This document shows positions 6,574 to 14,793 of a stretch of DNA of 33,564 bases, piece after piece; within the stretch, counting starts at the first letter, position 1, and every line of letters starts with the position of its first letter. The DNA is taken from NCBI GenBank assembly GCA_947627895.1, contig CANQXV010000004.1, positions 1-33,564 of the forward strand, read 5' to 3'. The stretch is from an uncultured Bacilli bacterium. Its GTDB lineage: Bacteria > Bacillota_I > Bacilli_A > RF39 > UBA660. Below the pieces are notes generated by a model. It did no database searches and was not told the origin of the DNA. It saw only the letters and a list, made by a program, of their open reading frames with translations. The position numbers were made by a program, and so were the translations under genes.

Positions 6574-7020
6574 TTATTTTAAGTAAGGAGTGTAAGATAA
6601 GTACTCTTTATTTTCTTCTTTAATCCAAAAACCAAAGCGACCATTTATTTTAATGGGTTGTTTTAAAGGTGTAAATTTATGATTTTTTGTATCAGAGGAT
6701 TCTGCGCCTTCAGAAATAGATGCGGTAATATGCGGTATTTTTAACTTTTTAGAATCTTGTTCATCATAATTTAAATAATATGGTAATAGTTTATCAGGTA
6801 TTTTAATTTCAAAACCACTATTATGGTTATCATTGCCATAACCAATAAGTGTAACCTCAAACTCTTGACCAACTAAATTATTAAATATTTCTTCTTTACT
6901 AGGATGATATTTAAAAATACAATGAATCTCATCATTAACTAATGCCAAAGTTTTAGTCTCTAACGAATGAATTAATTCAACTGTTTTTTGATCAAAAAAG
7001 ATTCCTTCATAACTTACCAT
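6574..7020 (-). CDS. Orphan protein, possible 2H phosphoesterase-like fold
   Basis: This 148-aa protein shows HCIFKYHPS at residues 33-41, LIGYGNDNHNSGFEIKIP at about 58-75, PHITASISEG at 96-105 and a GRFGFWI end. An HIT segment plus an upstream His about 60 residues earlier resembles the two His-x-Thr/Ser motifs of 2H phosphoesterases (2'-5' RNA ligase and cyclic phosphodiesterase superfamily), but the first motif would be HCI or HPS, so the assignment is tentative. ATG 7020 follows a strong AAAGGAG on the minus strand. It converges on the GNAT gene with only 17 nt between the stops. Confidence 0.6.
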   Translation of the reverse strand: MVSYEGIFFDQKTVELIHSLETKTLALVNDEIHCIFKYHPSKEEIFNNLVGQEFEVTLIGYGNDNHNSGFEIKIPDKLLPYYLNYDEQDSKKLKIPHITASISEGAESSDTKNHKFTPLKQPIKINGRFGFWIKEENKEYLSYTPYLK

Positions 7021-7079
7021 AGTTTTCTCCTTTAATTTAAAATTATTTTATAACACTAAAAGAAAAACTAAGGAATTTC

Positions 7080-7107
7080 TTGCAATTAATTAGTTTTTTT
7101 GTATAAT
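7080..7107 (+). promoter_or_regulatory. Promoter of the 691-aa orphan gene
   Basis: TTGCAA (7080-7085), a 16-nt spacer containing a T7 run, and TATAAT (7102-7107) lie 25 nt upstream of the start codon at 7133. Confidence 0.7.
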
Positions 7108-7132
7108 AATTAATAACGAAAGAAGGGTAGCA

Positions 7133-9208
7133 ATGGTTCTTACTAATCCTTATTATGCTTTATTAGATACATATAATGGTAATATAAATAAGTTATTTCA
7201 GAGTAATGTTAGCAGCAAATATAATATTACTGCAGAAGAAAAAAATAATTTATTAAATTGTAATTGCTTTAATTTAGTAAGCACTTGCCAATTAGAAAGT
7301 GGGGTTCTTTTAAAAGAGATAAGATATGTTGGAACTTTAACTTTTAGTTTTGATTATATTGCTAATGAAGTATATGTTTCAAAAATTCCTTATGTTTTAT
7401 TTATGAATACTAAAATACCCGTATTTACTAGTGATATTGCTAAAATTATTAAAGATATATTAATAAAATATGGAATTAGGGATTTTAGAATTAGTTTTAA
7501 AGATCAGCTTTTACCACTGGCTATTGATACTAAAGTAGAGGATATAATCCCTTCAATTAAAGATACCACTAATTATCGTTTAGTTATGCTTATTTTAAAT
7601 AAATTAGTTCAAGAAAAAAAGCAAATAATGAAGAATACTAAACATTTTCAAGATCAACAAAGACGACTTGAAGAAAGTAGGGAAAGAGCCCTAACTCAAA
7701 AAAGAAAAATAAAAGGTTTAGATCCTCAAGATTTTGTTTCTCTAACTGAATTTCAAAAAGAATTAAATCAAAAATTAATTAGCATTTGGCAAAATAAAAT
7801 TAAAAATATTAAAAGACATTTACAAATAAATCGTAGAAAATACCTAACTTATTTAGAAAAGGGAAGTCCAGAAAATTTTGGAGATACTTTAGAATTAGCC
7901 ATTATCGAAAAATTAGGAAAAGAAAATAATAGGAGTTCCTTCGAGAATTTACTTGCAAGAGAAACTAAACTTTCACCGGAAGTAAATCGAATGCTTAAAT
8001 TAAGACAATATTTTTATGATCATATTTTAGATGATACTATAAATAATAAACAAAACTTAAATAGAGCTTGTCGTTATATTTTAGATTATGATTTGCATTC
8101 GCCCAAAGGAGTTTTAGAATCGATTAATAAAGCTCGAGGGGAAGACGATTTAAAAAAAACAGCGCAAAAAATGGACTTATCTTATCAAGAAGTTAGTCCT
8201 TATATTTTTTATGAACTTATTTTAAGAGATTTTTTTGCCTCAGCAAGTAAACATCCCATATTTAGTAAGCAATATGAACAAGTGATGGATTTATGTAGGC
8301 ATTATCAAAACGATTTCTTCATGGTGGCTCATGCTATGAAAAGAGCCAAATTTGATCTTAAACCTTGGGAGTTGGTAACTGCAATTGCCAGTTTAGAACA
8401 ACAACTTACTTATTACCAAAATCTTCTTAAAAATCCTAAAGAAGCAATTTTAAAATTTTATAAAACTAGTAAAGTCTGGGGTAGTATTATGTTGCTTTCT
8501 TATTGGAAAAGAATATATATTGATACCTATGGTTCTAAAGAAACTCCTGAAACCTTTGGTTTATTCATGATTCAAAAAGGAGTTAAAACTATTGATTATG
8601 AAAATATCATGATGTTTTGGGAAAATCCGCGGAATCAAGAAAAACCTTGGGAAAAGAAAGATAGGTCGCCAAAGTTTTTTGAATGTACGAGATTAATGGT
8701 AACAATACCACATTCTTTATCTTATTTAGAAATTGAAAAACTAATTGATTATAGTTATAAAACAGGCGAAATGTTAAATTTTATTTGTGAGGGTATTGAT
8801 GTTGCCATTATAGTAAAGAAAATTTTAATTAAAAAGAGTGTTTCTGCGTATGTGTCGGGTCAAGAATATTTTAAAAATTGGTGTTTTGTAAATATTGACC
8901 CAACTTATTTTGAGTCTTTTATGGTGGATACTCCTAATAGTAAAACTTTATGGCATCGTTATGATTTTAGTTCCGATTATAAATATCATCGATTTTTTAT
9001 TTTAAGTTTTGATTATTTAGTTAAGAAAGCCATCGAATATTCCCGAAATGGGGATGCAAGCTTAGATTATCAATTACTAGATGCAATTCTTTTAGGTAGT
9101 TATGATGAAACTATAATTAAAGATGATGTTGCTAACTTTTATGCTAGTTTAAAACCTAAAATGGATGCATTAACCAAGGAACTAACTTTAACGAAAAGAA
9201 ATAAGTAA
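7133..9208 (+). CDS. Large orphan protein with a coiled-coil segment (691 aa)
   Basis: No family is recognised. The first 150 residues look mixed alpha/beta (for example EIRYVGTLTFSFDYIANEVY and YGIRDFRISF). Residues about 155-240 are highly charged and probably coiled coil (KHFQDQQRRLEESRERALTQ). The remaining two thirds are mostly amphipathic helix, with aromatic-rich stretches such as LLSYWKRIYIDTYGS and NIMMFWENPRNQEKPWEKKD. There is no signal peptide, membrane segment or P-loop. A solid promoter, AGAAGGG ribosome-binding site and intact length indicate a real gene. It is the first of three consecutive orphan genes on this strand, each preceded by its own promoter-like sequence. Confidence 0.8.
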   Translation: MVLTNPYYALLDTYNGNINKLFQSNVSSKYNITAEEKNNLLNCNCFNLVSTCQLESGVLLKEIRYVGTLTFSFDYIANEVYVSKIPYVLFMNTKIPVFTSDIAKIIKDILIKYGIRDFRISFKDQLLPLAIDTKVEDIIPSIKDTTNYRLVMLILNKLVQEKKQIMKNTKHFQDQQRRLEESRERALTQKRKIKGLDPQDFVSLTEFQKELNQKLISIWQNKIKNIKRHLQINRRKYLTYLEKGSPENFGDTLELAIIEKLGKENNRSSFENLLARETKLSPEVNRMLKLRQYFYDHILDDTINNKQNLNRACRYILDYDLHSPKGVLESINKARGEDDLKKTAQKMDLSYQEVSPYIFYELILRDFFASASKHPIFSKQYEQVMDLCRHYQNDFFMVAHAMKRAKFDLKPWELVTAIASLEQQLTYYQNLLKNPKEAILKFYKTSKVWGSIMLLSYWKRIYIDTYGSKETPETFGLFMIQKGVKTIDYENIMMFWENPRNQEKPWEKKDRSPKFFECTRLMVTIPHSLSYLEIEKLIDYSYKTGEMLNFICEGIDVAIIVKKILIKKSVSAYVSGQEYFKNWCFVNIDPTYFESFMVDTPNSKTLWHRYDFSSDYKYHRFFILSFDYLVKKAIEYSRNGDASLDYQLLDAILLGSYDETIIKDDVANFYASLKPKMDALTKELTLTKRNK

Positions 9209-9230
9209 TTGTAAAGTCTATCTACATAAA

Positions 9231-9259
9231 TTGCGCTTTTTAGTAAAAGCTGTTAAAAT
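9231..9259 (+). promoter_or_regulatory. Promoter of the 560-aa transglutaminase-like gene
   Basis: TTGCGC (9231-9236), a 17-nt spacer and TAAAAT (9254-9259) lie just upstream of GAGGT and ATG 9278. The spacer contains a small GCTTTT/AAAAGC hairpin. Confidence 0.55.
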
Positions 9260-9277
9260 GTTATAGAGGTAATACTT

Positions 9278-10960
9278 ATGAATGATAAGTTCTTAATTCC
9301 AGAATATTTTTTAGATTCTAATCCTCAAGCATTACGAGAGGACTTTTTAAAGCGTTTTCCAAAGTATCAAGGGCAAGAAGAAGCAATTTTATTAATCTAT
9401 AGGGAACACGCTAAACACATGGGATTTTTAACAGAGGAAGAGGAACTATATCAAAGTATTTTAGAAAGGCCTGAATATTATACTTATGTCGAAAAATTAA
9501 TCGGCGGGGAAATTCCAAAAATTATTGTGGGATTAGTCTATAAATATTCCGCGGCTAGAATAATAGAAATAAGTAAAGTATCTTTAATTGAAAATATCGA
9601 AAAACTAAAAGCTAAAGGTAAAATTAGTTTTACTGATGAAACAAGAAAGCGTTTTAATAAATTATCTGAAAGTGCTTTTTTTGCGAGCTATATTAAAAAT
9701 ATTGGTAATAAAAAATACCATTTAAGAATTGATGATATGGAATATGATGTACCTATTCCGGTTTTACTTTCCTTTATTTTTTTAGATAAAGACTCTTTTT
9801 ATGCTTCTTTTAAAAATGAAAAAATAAATGATATTAATAGTTTCCATTTTGCTTATCTAGTGGCTCATTTTTTAAAATATGAAATATTGAATAATTATTT
9901 AGTGCCGGATATTATTAAAAAAAGATATCAAGAAATAGTTGATTCAAAGTTAATCGATATTCAAGCCTTAAATCAAAAATATGATAATGGTGGTGACATT
10001 GTTTCTCAAGTTAAAGTTAATCCGGAATTAAAAATGGCTATTTTAAAAGATATACCTAATAATTTAACTCTTTTAGAAAAAAGTATTTTTATTTATTTAA
10101 GAATGTGTGATTTACTTACCTATGATGATGAATATTATGTTTTTGATCAAAGAGGGGAAGTTGTTAAAAAGCACGCTGATATAAATCATATTAGGGAAAT
10201 AAGTCCCACGAATAATCTAGTAGTTTGTTATGAATTCGCCGCCATTTATGCTTTTCTTTTACGCGAATACAATATTCCTTTAGAAATTCGGTATGGAGAA
10301 AATAAAAAAAATTATGGCAGTGAACATGCTTTTTTAGAATATCGGATTTCTAAATATATGGTATCAGCTGATGCTTTCACGGGAATTCTTAATGGCGATG
10401 TTTTTTATGTTAAAGTAGGTAAGCCTTTGGTTGGTTTAGAGTGCATTAATGAAAATGCCGAAACTAGTAAGGAATTTATGGAAATTGAACAACAAGTATA
10501 TGATCTATTTTTAAAATTAAAAATTCAATCTGAAGAATTAAAAAGCCCTTATACCGAAATGTTGCCAGAAGTTATAGATAAAACTTTTGAAGAAAGAATG
10601 CAGATACTCGCTTCTAAAATAAATGATACTCCTTATACAGGTATGACGCCAATGGCTTATTTAATTAGTTTAAAACATTCTTTATTTAAAGATAAGGAAA
10701 TTAAAATAACGATTGTTAAAAATAATATAACTAGTAATGCTTATAAAAAAGCCATGGCAACCGCTATTATAACCATAAATAAAAATGGGATAACGGAAGA
10801 TAGTTCAAATAATAGTTACTTTATCTATGATGAAGAAGGTTATTTAAGACCAATAACAATTACCGAATTACGCCGTAATTTTCAAGAAAAAATATATCAA
10901 TATGTAAGTCGTTATGACCCGCTTATCCCAGGCCTTAATTATAGTGGTCGAGGATTCTAA
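9278..10960 (+). CDS. Large orphan with a transglutaminase-like Cys-His-Asp core (560 aa)
   Basis: The central region carries a transglutaminase-like pattern: Cys317 in NLVVCYEFAAIYAFLLREYN, His350 in YGSEHAFLEYRI and Asp365 in MVSADAFTGIL. The spacing is C-33-H-15-D, identical to the unrelated-looking protein at 5200-5904. The segment after Cys (helix, then IPLEIRYGE) matches the usual transglutaminase-core order. The N-terminal 300 residues are helical with no recognised domain; the C-terminal 150 residues are mixed alpha/beta with an ITINKNG...YFIYDEEGYLRP ending. No signal peptide is seen, so a cytoplasmic protease, amidase or cross-linking role is possible. Substrate and partners are unknown; the neighbours at 7133 and 11034 are natural candidates. 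Confidence 0.78.
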   Translation: MNDKFLIPEYFLDSNPQALREDFLKRFPKYQGQEEAILLIYREHAKHMGFLTEEEELYQSILERPEYYTYVEKLIGGEIPKIIVGLVYKYSAARIIEISKVSLIENIEKLKAKGKISFTDETRKRFNKLSESAFFASYIKNIGNKKYHLRIDDMEYDVPIPVLLSFIFLDKDSFYASFKNEKINDINSFHFAYLVAHFLKYEILNNYLVPDIIKKRYQEIVDSKLIDIQALNQKYDNGGDIVSQVKVNPELKMAILKDIPNNLTLLEKSIFIYLRMCDLLTYDDEYYVFDQRGEVVKKHADINHIREISPTNNLVVCYEFAAIYAFLLREYNIPLEIRYGENKKNYGSEHAFLEYRISKYMVSADAFTGILNGDVFYVKVGKPLVGLECINENAETSKEFMEIEQQVYDLFLKLKIQSEELKSPYTEMLPEVIDKTFEERMQILASKINDTPYTGMTPMAYLISLKHSLFKDKEIKITIVKNNITSNAYKKAMATAIITINKNGITEDSSNNSYFIYDEEGYLRPITITELRRNFQEKIYQYVSRYDPLIPGLNYSGRGF

Positions 10961-10980
10961 TAATTACCATTTTCCGTCAA

Positions 10981-11009
10981 TTGACAATTAGAAAATTATA
11001 ATATAAAAT
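10981..11009 (+). promoter_or_regulatory. Promoter of the 276-aa orphan gene
   Basis: Consensus TTGACA (10981-10986), a 17-nt spacer and TAAAAT (11004-11009) precede AAAGGAAG and ATG 11034. Confidence 0.65.
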
Positions 11010-11033
11010 ATTTTTGGTGAAAGGAAGAAAAAA

Positions 11034-11864
11034 ATGAAAACTCATCGCTGTTTTAATGTAAATGATGAAGTATTAAGTTTTTATTATAATTTATTAGGAT
11101 TTCAAAATCATGATATTGCCTCCAAGTTTGTATATGATTTTAAAGAATTAAGCCCAACGGAAATATATCATAGATTTCCTAAGAGTAGTGGTAAATTAAA
11201 TGATGCAGTCCTTGCTTTAATCGAAAGCATTTATAATAGTGATACCGAAGATATTTTTAAGCAAAATGCTTATTTTAAAGCAATTAAAGAAATTATTACA
11301 ACTATTTTAAATCTTAATGTTATGTCTTCTTTAGATACGGACTTTATAAAACATTTTTCTCGTGTTAATGTTATTTTAACTTTGGCTATTAGGGCTATTC
11401 TTTCTTTAGGGGTTGAGGGAACCATTAAATATGCCCAATGGATTAAAGAAAGAAATTATGATAAATTATTGATTCCAAAAGAAAATTTACCCGAATTTGC
11501 TTTTTTAATTTTATTGTCTTTACTTGGTAATGAGGATACTCCCGATTACAATATTTTTGTCGGTGATTCTGAAGAAATAAATGAATGTCATCTTTTCCAA
11601 ATGGTAGTCGAATTAATTGATAAAGAAAAAGAAAATGTAGGTGAAATTTATCCTAAAAAAATGGCTTGTCCTTGTAAAGTAAATAGTGGTATATCTTTAG
11701 ATGATTATTTAAAAAATAAAACTAATAATGCTTTATATAAAGCTTATATTAAAGCTAAGTATGAAGATTTACTAGATGTTTCTAAATCAGAAATAGTTTT
11801 TTTGTTGCACCCATATAGTCGTATCTCTTATTCTTTAGCCCGAAAGTTAACTGTTAAGAAATAG
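11034..11864 (+). CDS. Orphan helical protein (276 aa)
   Basis: No family is recognised. It is mostly alpha-helical and soluble in composition, with a Cys-rich spot KKMACPCKVNSGIS at about residues 210-223. The stretch RFPKSSGKLNDAVLALIESI near residue 47 loosely resembles RFPKYQGQEEAILLIYREH near residue 26 of the upstream 560-aa protein, hinting at a shared N-terminal module or distant duplication; this is only a visual similarity. A consensus promoter and AAAGGAAG ribosome-binding site precede ATG 11034. It ends 73 nt before the aldolase gene, which has a separate promoter. Confidence 0.75.
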   Translation: MKTHRCFNVNDEVLSFYYNLLGFQNHDIASKFVYDFKELSPTEIYHRFPKSSGKLNDAVLALIESIYNSDTEDIFKQNAYFKAIKEIITTILNLNVMSSLDTDFIKHFSRVNVILTLAIRAILSLGVEGTIKYAQWIKERNYDKLLIPKENLPEFAFLILLSLLGNEDTPDYNIFVGDSEEINECHLFQMVVELIDKEKENVGEIYPKKMACPCKVNSGISLDDYLKNKTNNALYKAYIKAKYEDLLDVSKSEIVFLLHPYSRISYSLARKLTVKK

Positions 11865-11905
11865 TCAATTTTAAGCAAAAGACTACTTATTTTGGGAAAA
11901 GTTGT

Positions 11906-11913
11906 GCTATACT
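11906..11913 (+). promoter_or_regulatory. Extended -10 promoter of the aldolase gene
   Basis: TGTGC-TATACT (hexamer 11908-11913) has a TGn extension and lies 25 nt upstream of ATG 11938. No clear -35 is seen. Confidence 0.55.
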
Positions 11914-11937
11914 TAATCTAAAGAGTGCGAGGTTAAA

Positions 11938-12819
11938 ATGCAAGAAAAATTAGAAATATTAAAAGAAAGAAAAGGTTTTATCGCGGCTTTAGACCAAAGT
12001 GGGGGTAGTAGCCGTAAGACTTTAGCAAATTATGGAATCCCGGAAGATAGTTATAAAACGGATGCGGAAATGTTTAACTATATTCATGAAATGCGGTCAA
12101 GAATAGTGTCTTCTCCCGTATTTACCGAAGATAAAATTTTAGGGGTAATTTTATTTGAACATACAATGAATAATAAAGTAAATGGGAAATATACAGCTGA
12201 TTATCTATGGGAAGATAAACATATTTTATCTTTCTTAAAAATTGATAAAGGATTAGAAGATGAAAACAATGGTGTTAAATTATTAAAAGATATTCCCAAT
12301 CTAGAAGATGCTTTAAAAGATTTAACATCCCGAAATATCGTTGGAACTAAAATGCGTTCTGTTATATATGAGCCTAATAGAGAAGGAATACACGCAGTTG
12401 TAACTCAACAATTTGCTTTAGCTAAAACTATTGCTAGTTTTGGTTTAGTTCCTATTATTGAACCCGAAGTAGATATTTATGCAATTGAAAAATTTGGTTG
12501 TGAACAAATTTTATTAGATGAAGTAAAACAAGCCTTAGCAACTTGCGATTATGATGTAATTTTTAAATTTACTTTACCCGAAAAAACTAACTTTTATGAT
12601 GAGTTACTAACTAATCCTCATGTTTTAAGAATTGTCGCGTTATCCGGAGGTTATACCAGAGACAAAGCTAATGCAATACTAAAAACTAATCACAAGATGA
12701 TTGCTTCATTTTCGCGGGCTTTACTAGAAGACTTAAATTATGCCCAAAGTGATGCTGAATTTAACCAAACTTTAGAACATAATATTAATAGTATTTATGA
12801 AGCCTCTTGTTGTAAATAA
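11938..12819 (+). CDS. fda: Fructose-bisphosphate aldolase, class I
   Basis: This 293-aa enzyme cleaves fructose 1,6-bisphosphate to dihydroxyacetone phosphate and glyceraldehyde 3-phosphate in glycolysis, through a Schiff base and without metal. Its length and motifs match the staphylococcal-type class I family: GFIAALDQSGGSSRKTL at 13-29, GVILFEHTMN, IVGTKMRSVI at 134-143, IIEPEV at 173-178, VIFKFTLPEKTNFY with the likely Schiff-base Lys210, and RIVALSGGYTRDKAN. GCGAGG precedes ATG 11938. The cca-type gene starts 2 nt after its stop with no Shine-Dalgarno of its own, so translation is probably coupled. Confidence 0.95.
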   Translation: MQEKLEILKERKGFIAALDQSGGSSRKTLANYGIPEDSYKTDAEMFNYIHEMRSRIVSSPVFTEDKILGVILFEHTMNNKVNGKYTADYLWEDKHILSFLKIDKGLEDENNGVKLLKDIPNLEDALKDLTSRNIVGTKMRSVIYEPNREGIHAVVTQQFALAKTIASFGLVPIIEPEVDIYAIEKFGCEQILLDEVKQALATCDYDVIFKFTLPEKTNFYDELLTNPHVLRIVALSGGYTRDKANAILKTNHKMIASFSRALLEDLNYAQSDAEFNQTLEHNINSIYEASCCK

Positions 12820-12821
12820 AT

Positions 12822-13484
12822 ATGGATATTGCCTTAGATTTATTAAAGACAATTAAAACTCAAGGCTTTGAAGCCTACCTAGTAGGTGGCTTTGTTCGTG
12901 ATTATCTTTTAGGTAAATCTTCTTTAGATATTGATATTTGTACTTCGGCACTTCCCGGGGATTTAGAACATATTTTTCATCTTAAACCTAATGCCTTCGG
13001 AGGTATAAATTTTAAACAAGAAGATTACCAAATAACTATTACCCCTTATCGGGAAGATATGGTATACCGAAAAGGTTTTCCTAAAAAAGTTAATTTTAAT
13101 GTTGACCTTATGACTGATTTAAAAAGAAGAGATTTTACGATTAATGCCATTTGTATGGATGAAGATAAAAACATTATTGATTACCATAAGGGATTAGAAG
13201 ATTTAAATAACAAAACAATAAAAATGATTGGCGATGCTGATACTAGAATAAAGGAAGACCCTTTACGCATCATCAGAGCCCTTAGATTTGCGGTTACTCT
13301 TAACTTTAATTTAGATGAAAATCTAGTTAAAGCTATAAAAAATAATAAAGATTTACTTGATGAGATAAGTGCTGCTAAAAAAGAAAAAGAGATAGCTAAA
13401 TTAATGAAAGAACCATATCAAGAAAAAGCTTTAAACTTAATTACCGATTTAGGTTTAAAGGAAATAATTTTTCCTAAAATCTAA
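12822..13484 (+). CDS. cca: Short CCA tRNA nucleotidyltransferase (class II head and neck only)
   Basis: This 220-aa protein has the catalytic features of class II CCA-adding enzymes or poly(A) polymerases: GGFVRDYLLG at residues 22-31, the metal-binding LDIDIC (Asp36, Asp38), RRDFTINAICMD at 102-113 and EDPLRIIRALRFA at 145-157 in the neck. Family members are usually about 400 residues with body and tail domains that grip the tRNA elbow; these are absent, and the frame ends cleanly in YPKI-like IIFPKI. It may be a naturally reduced enzyme or a remnant. Three tRNAs in the window encode CCA, which makes this mainly a repair enzyme. The start lies 2 nt after the aldolase stop. Confidence 0.85.
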   Translation: MDIALDLLKTIKTQGFEAYLVGGFVRDYLLGKSSLDIDICTSALPGDLEHIFHLKPNAFGGINFKQEDYQITITPYREDMVYRKGFPKKVNFNVDLMTDLKRRDFTINAICMDEDKNIIDYHKGLEDLNNKTIKMIGDADTRIKEDPLRIIRALRFAVTLNFNLDENLVKAIKNNKDLLDEISAAKKEKEIAKLMKEPYQEKALNLITDLGLKEIIFPKI

Positions 13485-13550
13485 TTTACAAAAATTAAAA
13501 ATAAGACTATAATAAAAATTGTTAGTAAAAAACTTAAAGGAAGTGACTCT

Positions 13551-14180
13551 ATGACCGTTAAAAATAAGCATTTAGTATTAGAATCTAATTTTATTCGGGA
13601 AGGAGTTAAAAATAAATTATCTTTACCAGAATTTTTACTTCTTTCATATTTTGATAATTCTTTTGATTTAACTTTTAATGTTGATTTAATAAAAAAAGTT
13701 TTACAAATGAGTGAAGAAGAAATTTTAGAAGCTTATAGTTCCTTACTTACTAAAAAAATAATCAAAGTCGAAACTGTTAAAAATGGTGATGGGAAAATGT
13801 GTGATCAAATTAGTTTAGAACCATTTTATCAAAATATGATTTTAGAAGATAAGTCTCAAGAAAAGAAACAAGAAAAAGCCGATATTTTTAGTGTTTTTGA
13901 AGCAGAATTTGGCAGAACCCTATCTAGTATGGATTTTGAAATAATTAATGCTTGGATTGAAAAAGGTTTTAGTGAAGAATTAATTAAAGCGGCTTTAAAA
14001 GAAGCAACTTATAATGGAGTTAAAAATTTAAAATATATTGATAAAATATTGTATGAATGGCATAGGAAAGGCTTAAAAACTACGGAAGATGTTAGTAATC
14101 ATATGCGAGGTAATGATAATGAAATTCCGGATTATGAAACTAAAGTGCTAAATTTTGATTGGTTAAATGGAAGCAACTGA
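13551..14180 (+). CDS. dnaD: DnaD family replication initiation protein
   Basis: This 209-aa protein belongs to the DnaD/DnaB primosome family that helps load the replicative helicase at oriC and at restarted forks in low-GC Gram-positives. The N-terminal winged-helix domain covers about 1-95 (LSLPEFLLLSYFDNS and LTKKIIKVE). The C-terminal DnaB_2-type domain (about 120-185) carries FSVFEAEFGRTLSSMDFEII and the diagnostic NLKYIDKILYEWHRKGLKT (the YxxxIxxxW motif). AAAGGAAGTGA precedes ATG 13551, with a TATAAT box at about 13508. It ends with TGA inside nth (14-nt overlap), the conserved dnaD-nth arrangement of Bacilli. Confidence 0.94.
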   Translation: MTVKNKHLVLESNFIREGVKNKLSLPEFLLLSYFDNSFDLTFNVDLIKKVLQMSEEEILEAYSSLLTKKIIKVETVKNGDGKMCDQISLEPFYQNMILEDKSQEKKQEKADIFSVFEAEFGRTLSSMDFEIINAWIEKGFSEELIKAALKEATYNGVKNLKYIDKILYEWHRKGLKTTEDVSNHMRGNDNEIPDYETKVLNFDWLNGSN

Positions 14181-14781
14181 ATTAATAAAAAATCTTGATA
14201 ATCTTTATCCAGATGCTAGATGTGAACTAAATTATACAAAAGATTATGAACTGTTAATTGCAACAGTCTTATCAGCTCAATGCACGGATAAAAGAGTAAA
14301 TGAAGTAACCGCCGTATTATTTTCCAAATACGATATTTTTGCCTTGGCTAAAGCTAATAAAAAGGCAATTGAAAAAATAATCTATCCAGTAGGAACTTAT
14401 AATAAAAAAAGTGATTTTATTATAAAAATCGCTCAAGCCTTAGTAAAAGATTATAATGGGGTCGTTCCCAATAACCGCGAATATTTAGAAAGTTTACCTG
14501 GGGTAGGGCGTAAAACATGTAATGTGGTTTTATCTAATATTTATAATGTTCCTGCCATTGCGGTTGATACCCATGTTGCCCGAGTTTCCAAAAGATTAGG
14601 AATTGCTAAGCAAAATGATGATGTAGAAAAAATAGAAAAGAAACTAATGCGTTTTTTACCTAAAGAGGCTTGGAGTAGATGTCATCATCAATTAGTTTTA
14701 TTTGGAAGATACATTTGTAAAAGCCAAAAACCAGATTGTGCTTCCTGTCCTTTTAAATGTCGATATATGAAGCTACCCTAA
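14167..14781 (+). CDS. nth: Endonuclease III
   Basis: This 204-aa bifunctional DNA glycosylase/AP lyase removes oxidised pyrimidines in base excision repair. The helix-hairpin-helix LPGVGRKTCNVVL (110-122) contains catalytic Lys116, and AVDTHVARVSKRLG (132-145) contains Asp134. An iron-sulfur loop follows at Cys184, Cys191, Cys194 and Cys198. The spacing C-6-C-2-C is normal, but the last interval is 3 residues (CPFKC) instead of the usual 5, so the cluster loop is shortened. The start overlaps dnaD by 14 nt. The stop lies in the loop of the following terminator. Confidence 0.95.
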   Translation: MEATELIKNLDNLYPDARCELNYTKDYELLIATVLSAQCTDKRVNEVTAVLFSKYDIFALAKANKKAIEKIIYPVGTYNKKSDFIIKIAQALVKDYNGVVPNNREYLESLPGVGRKTCNVVLSNIYNVPAIAVDTHVARVSKRLGIAKQNDDVEKIEKKLMRFLPKEAWSRCHHQLVLFGRYICKSQKPDCASCPFKCRYMKLP

Positions 14782-14793
14782 AGGTAGTTTTTT
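14773..14793 (+). terminator. Terminator of dnaD-nth
   Basis: CTACC (14773-14777) pairs with GGTAG (14783-14787), followed by TTTTTT. The nth stop codon is in the 5-nt loop. There is no U-tract in the opposite direction. Confidence 0.75.

Noticed and set aside
2427-7020. Intact integrative element at tRNA-Leu
   Set aside because: No integrase, excisionase or replication gene was seen and no repeat of the tRNA 3' end was found by eye; only debris supports past integration.
14167-14180. TGA as a sense codon (Mycoplasma-type code)
   Set aside because: dnaD ends at TGA inside nth at the domain's natural end, and no gene needs TGA read-through, so the standard code applies.
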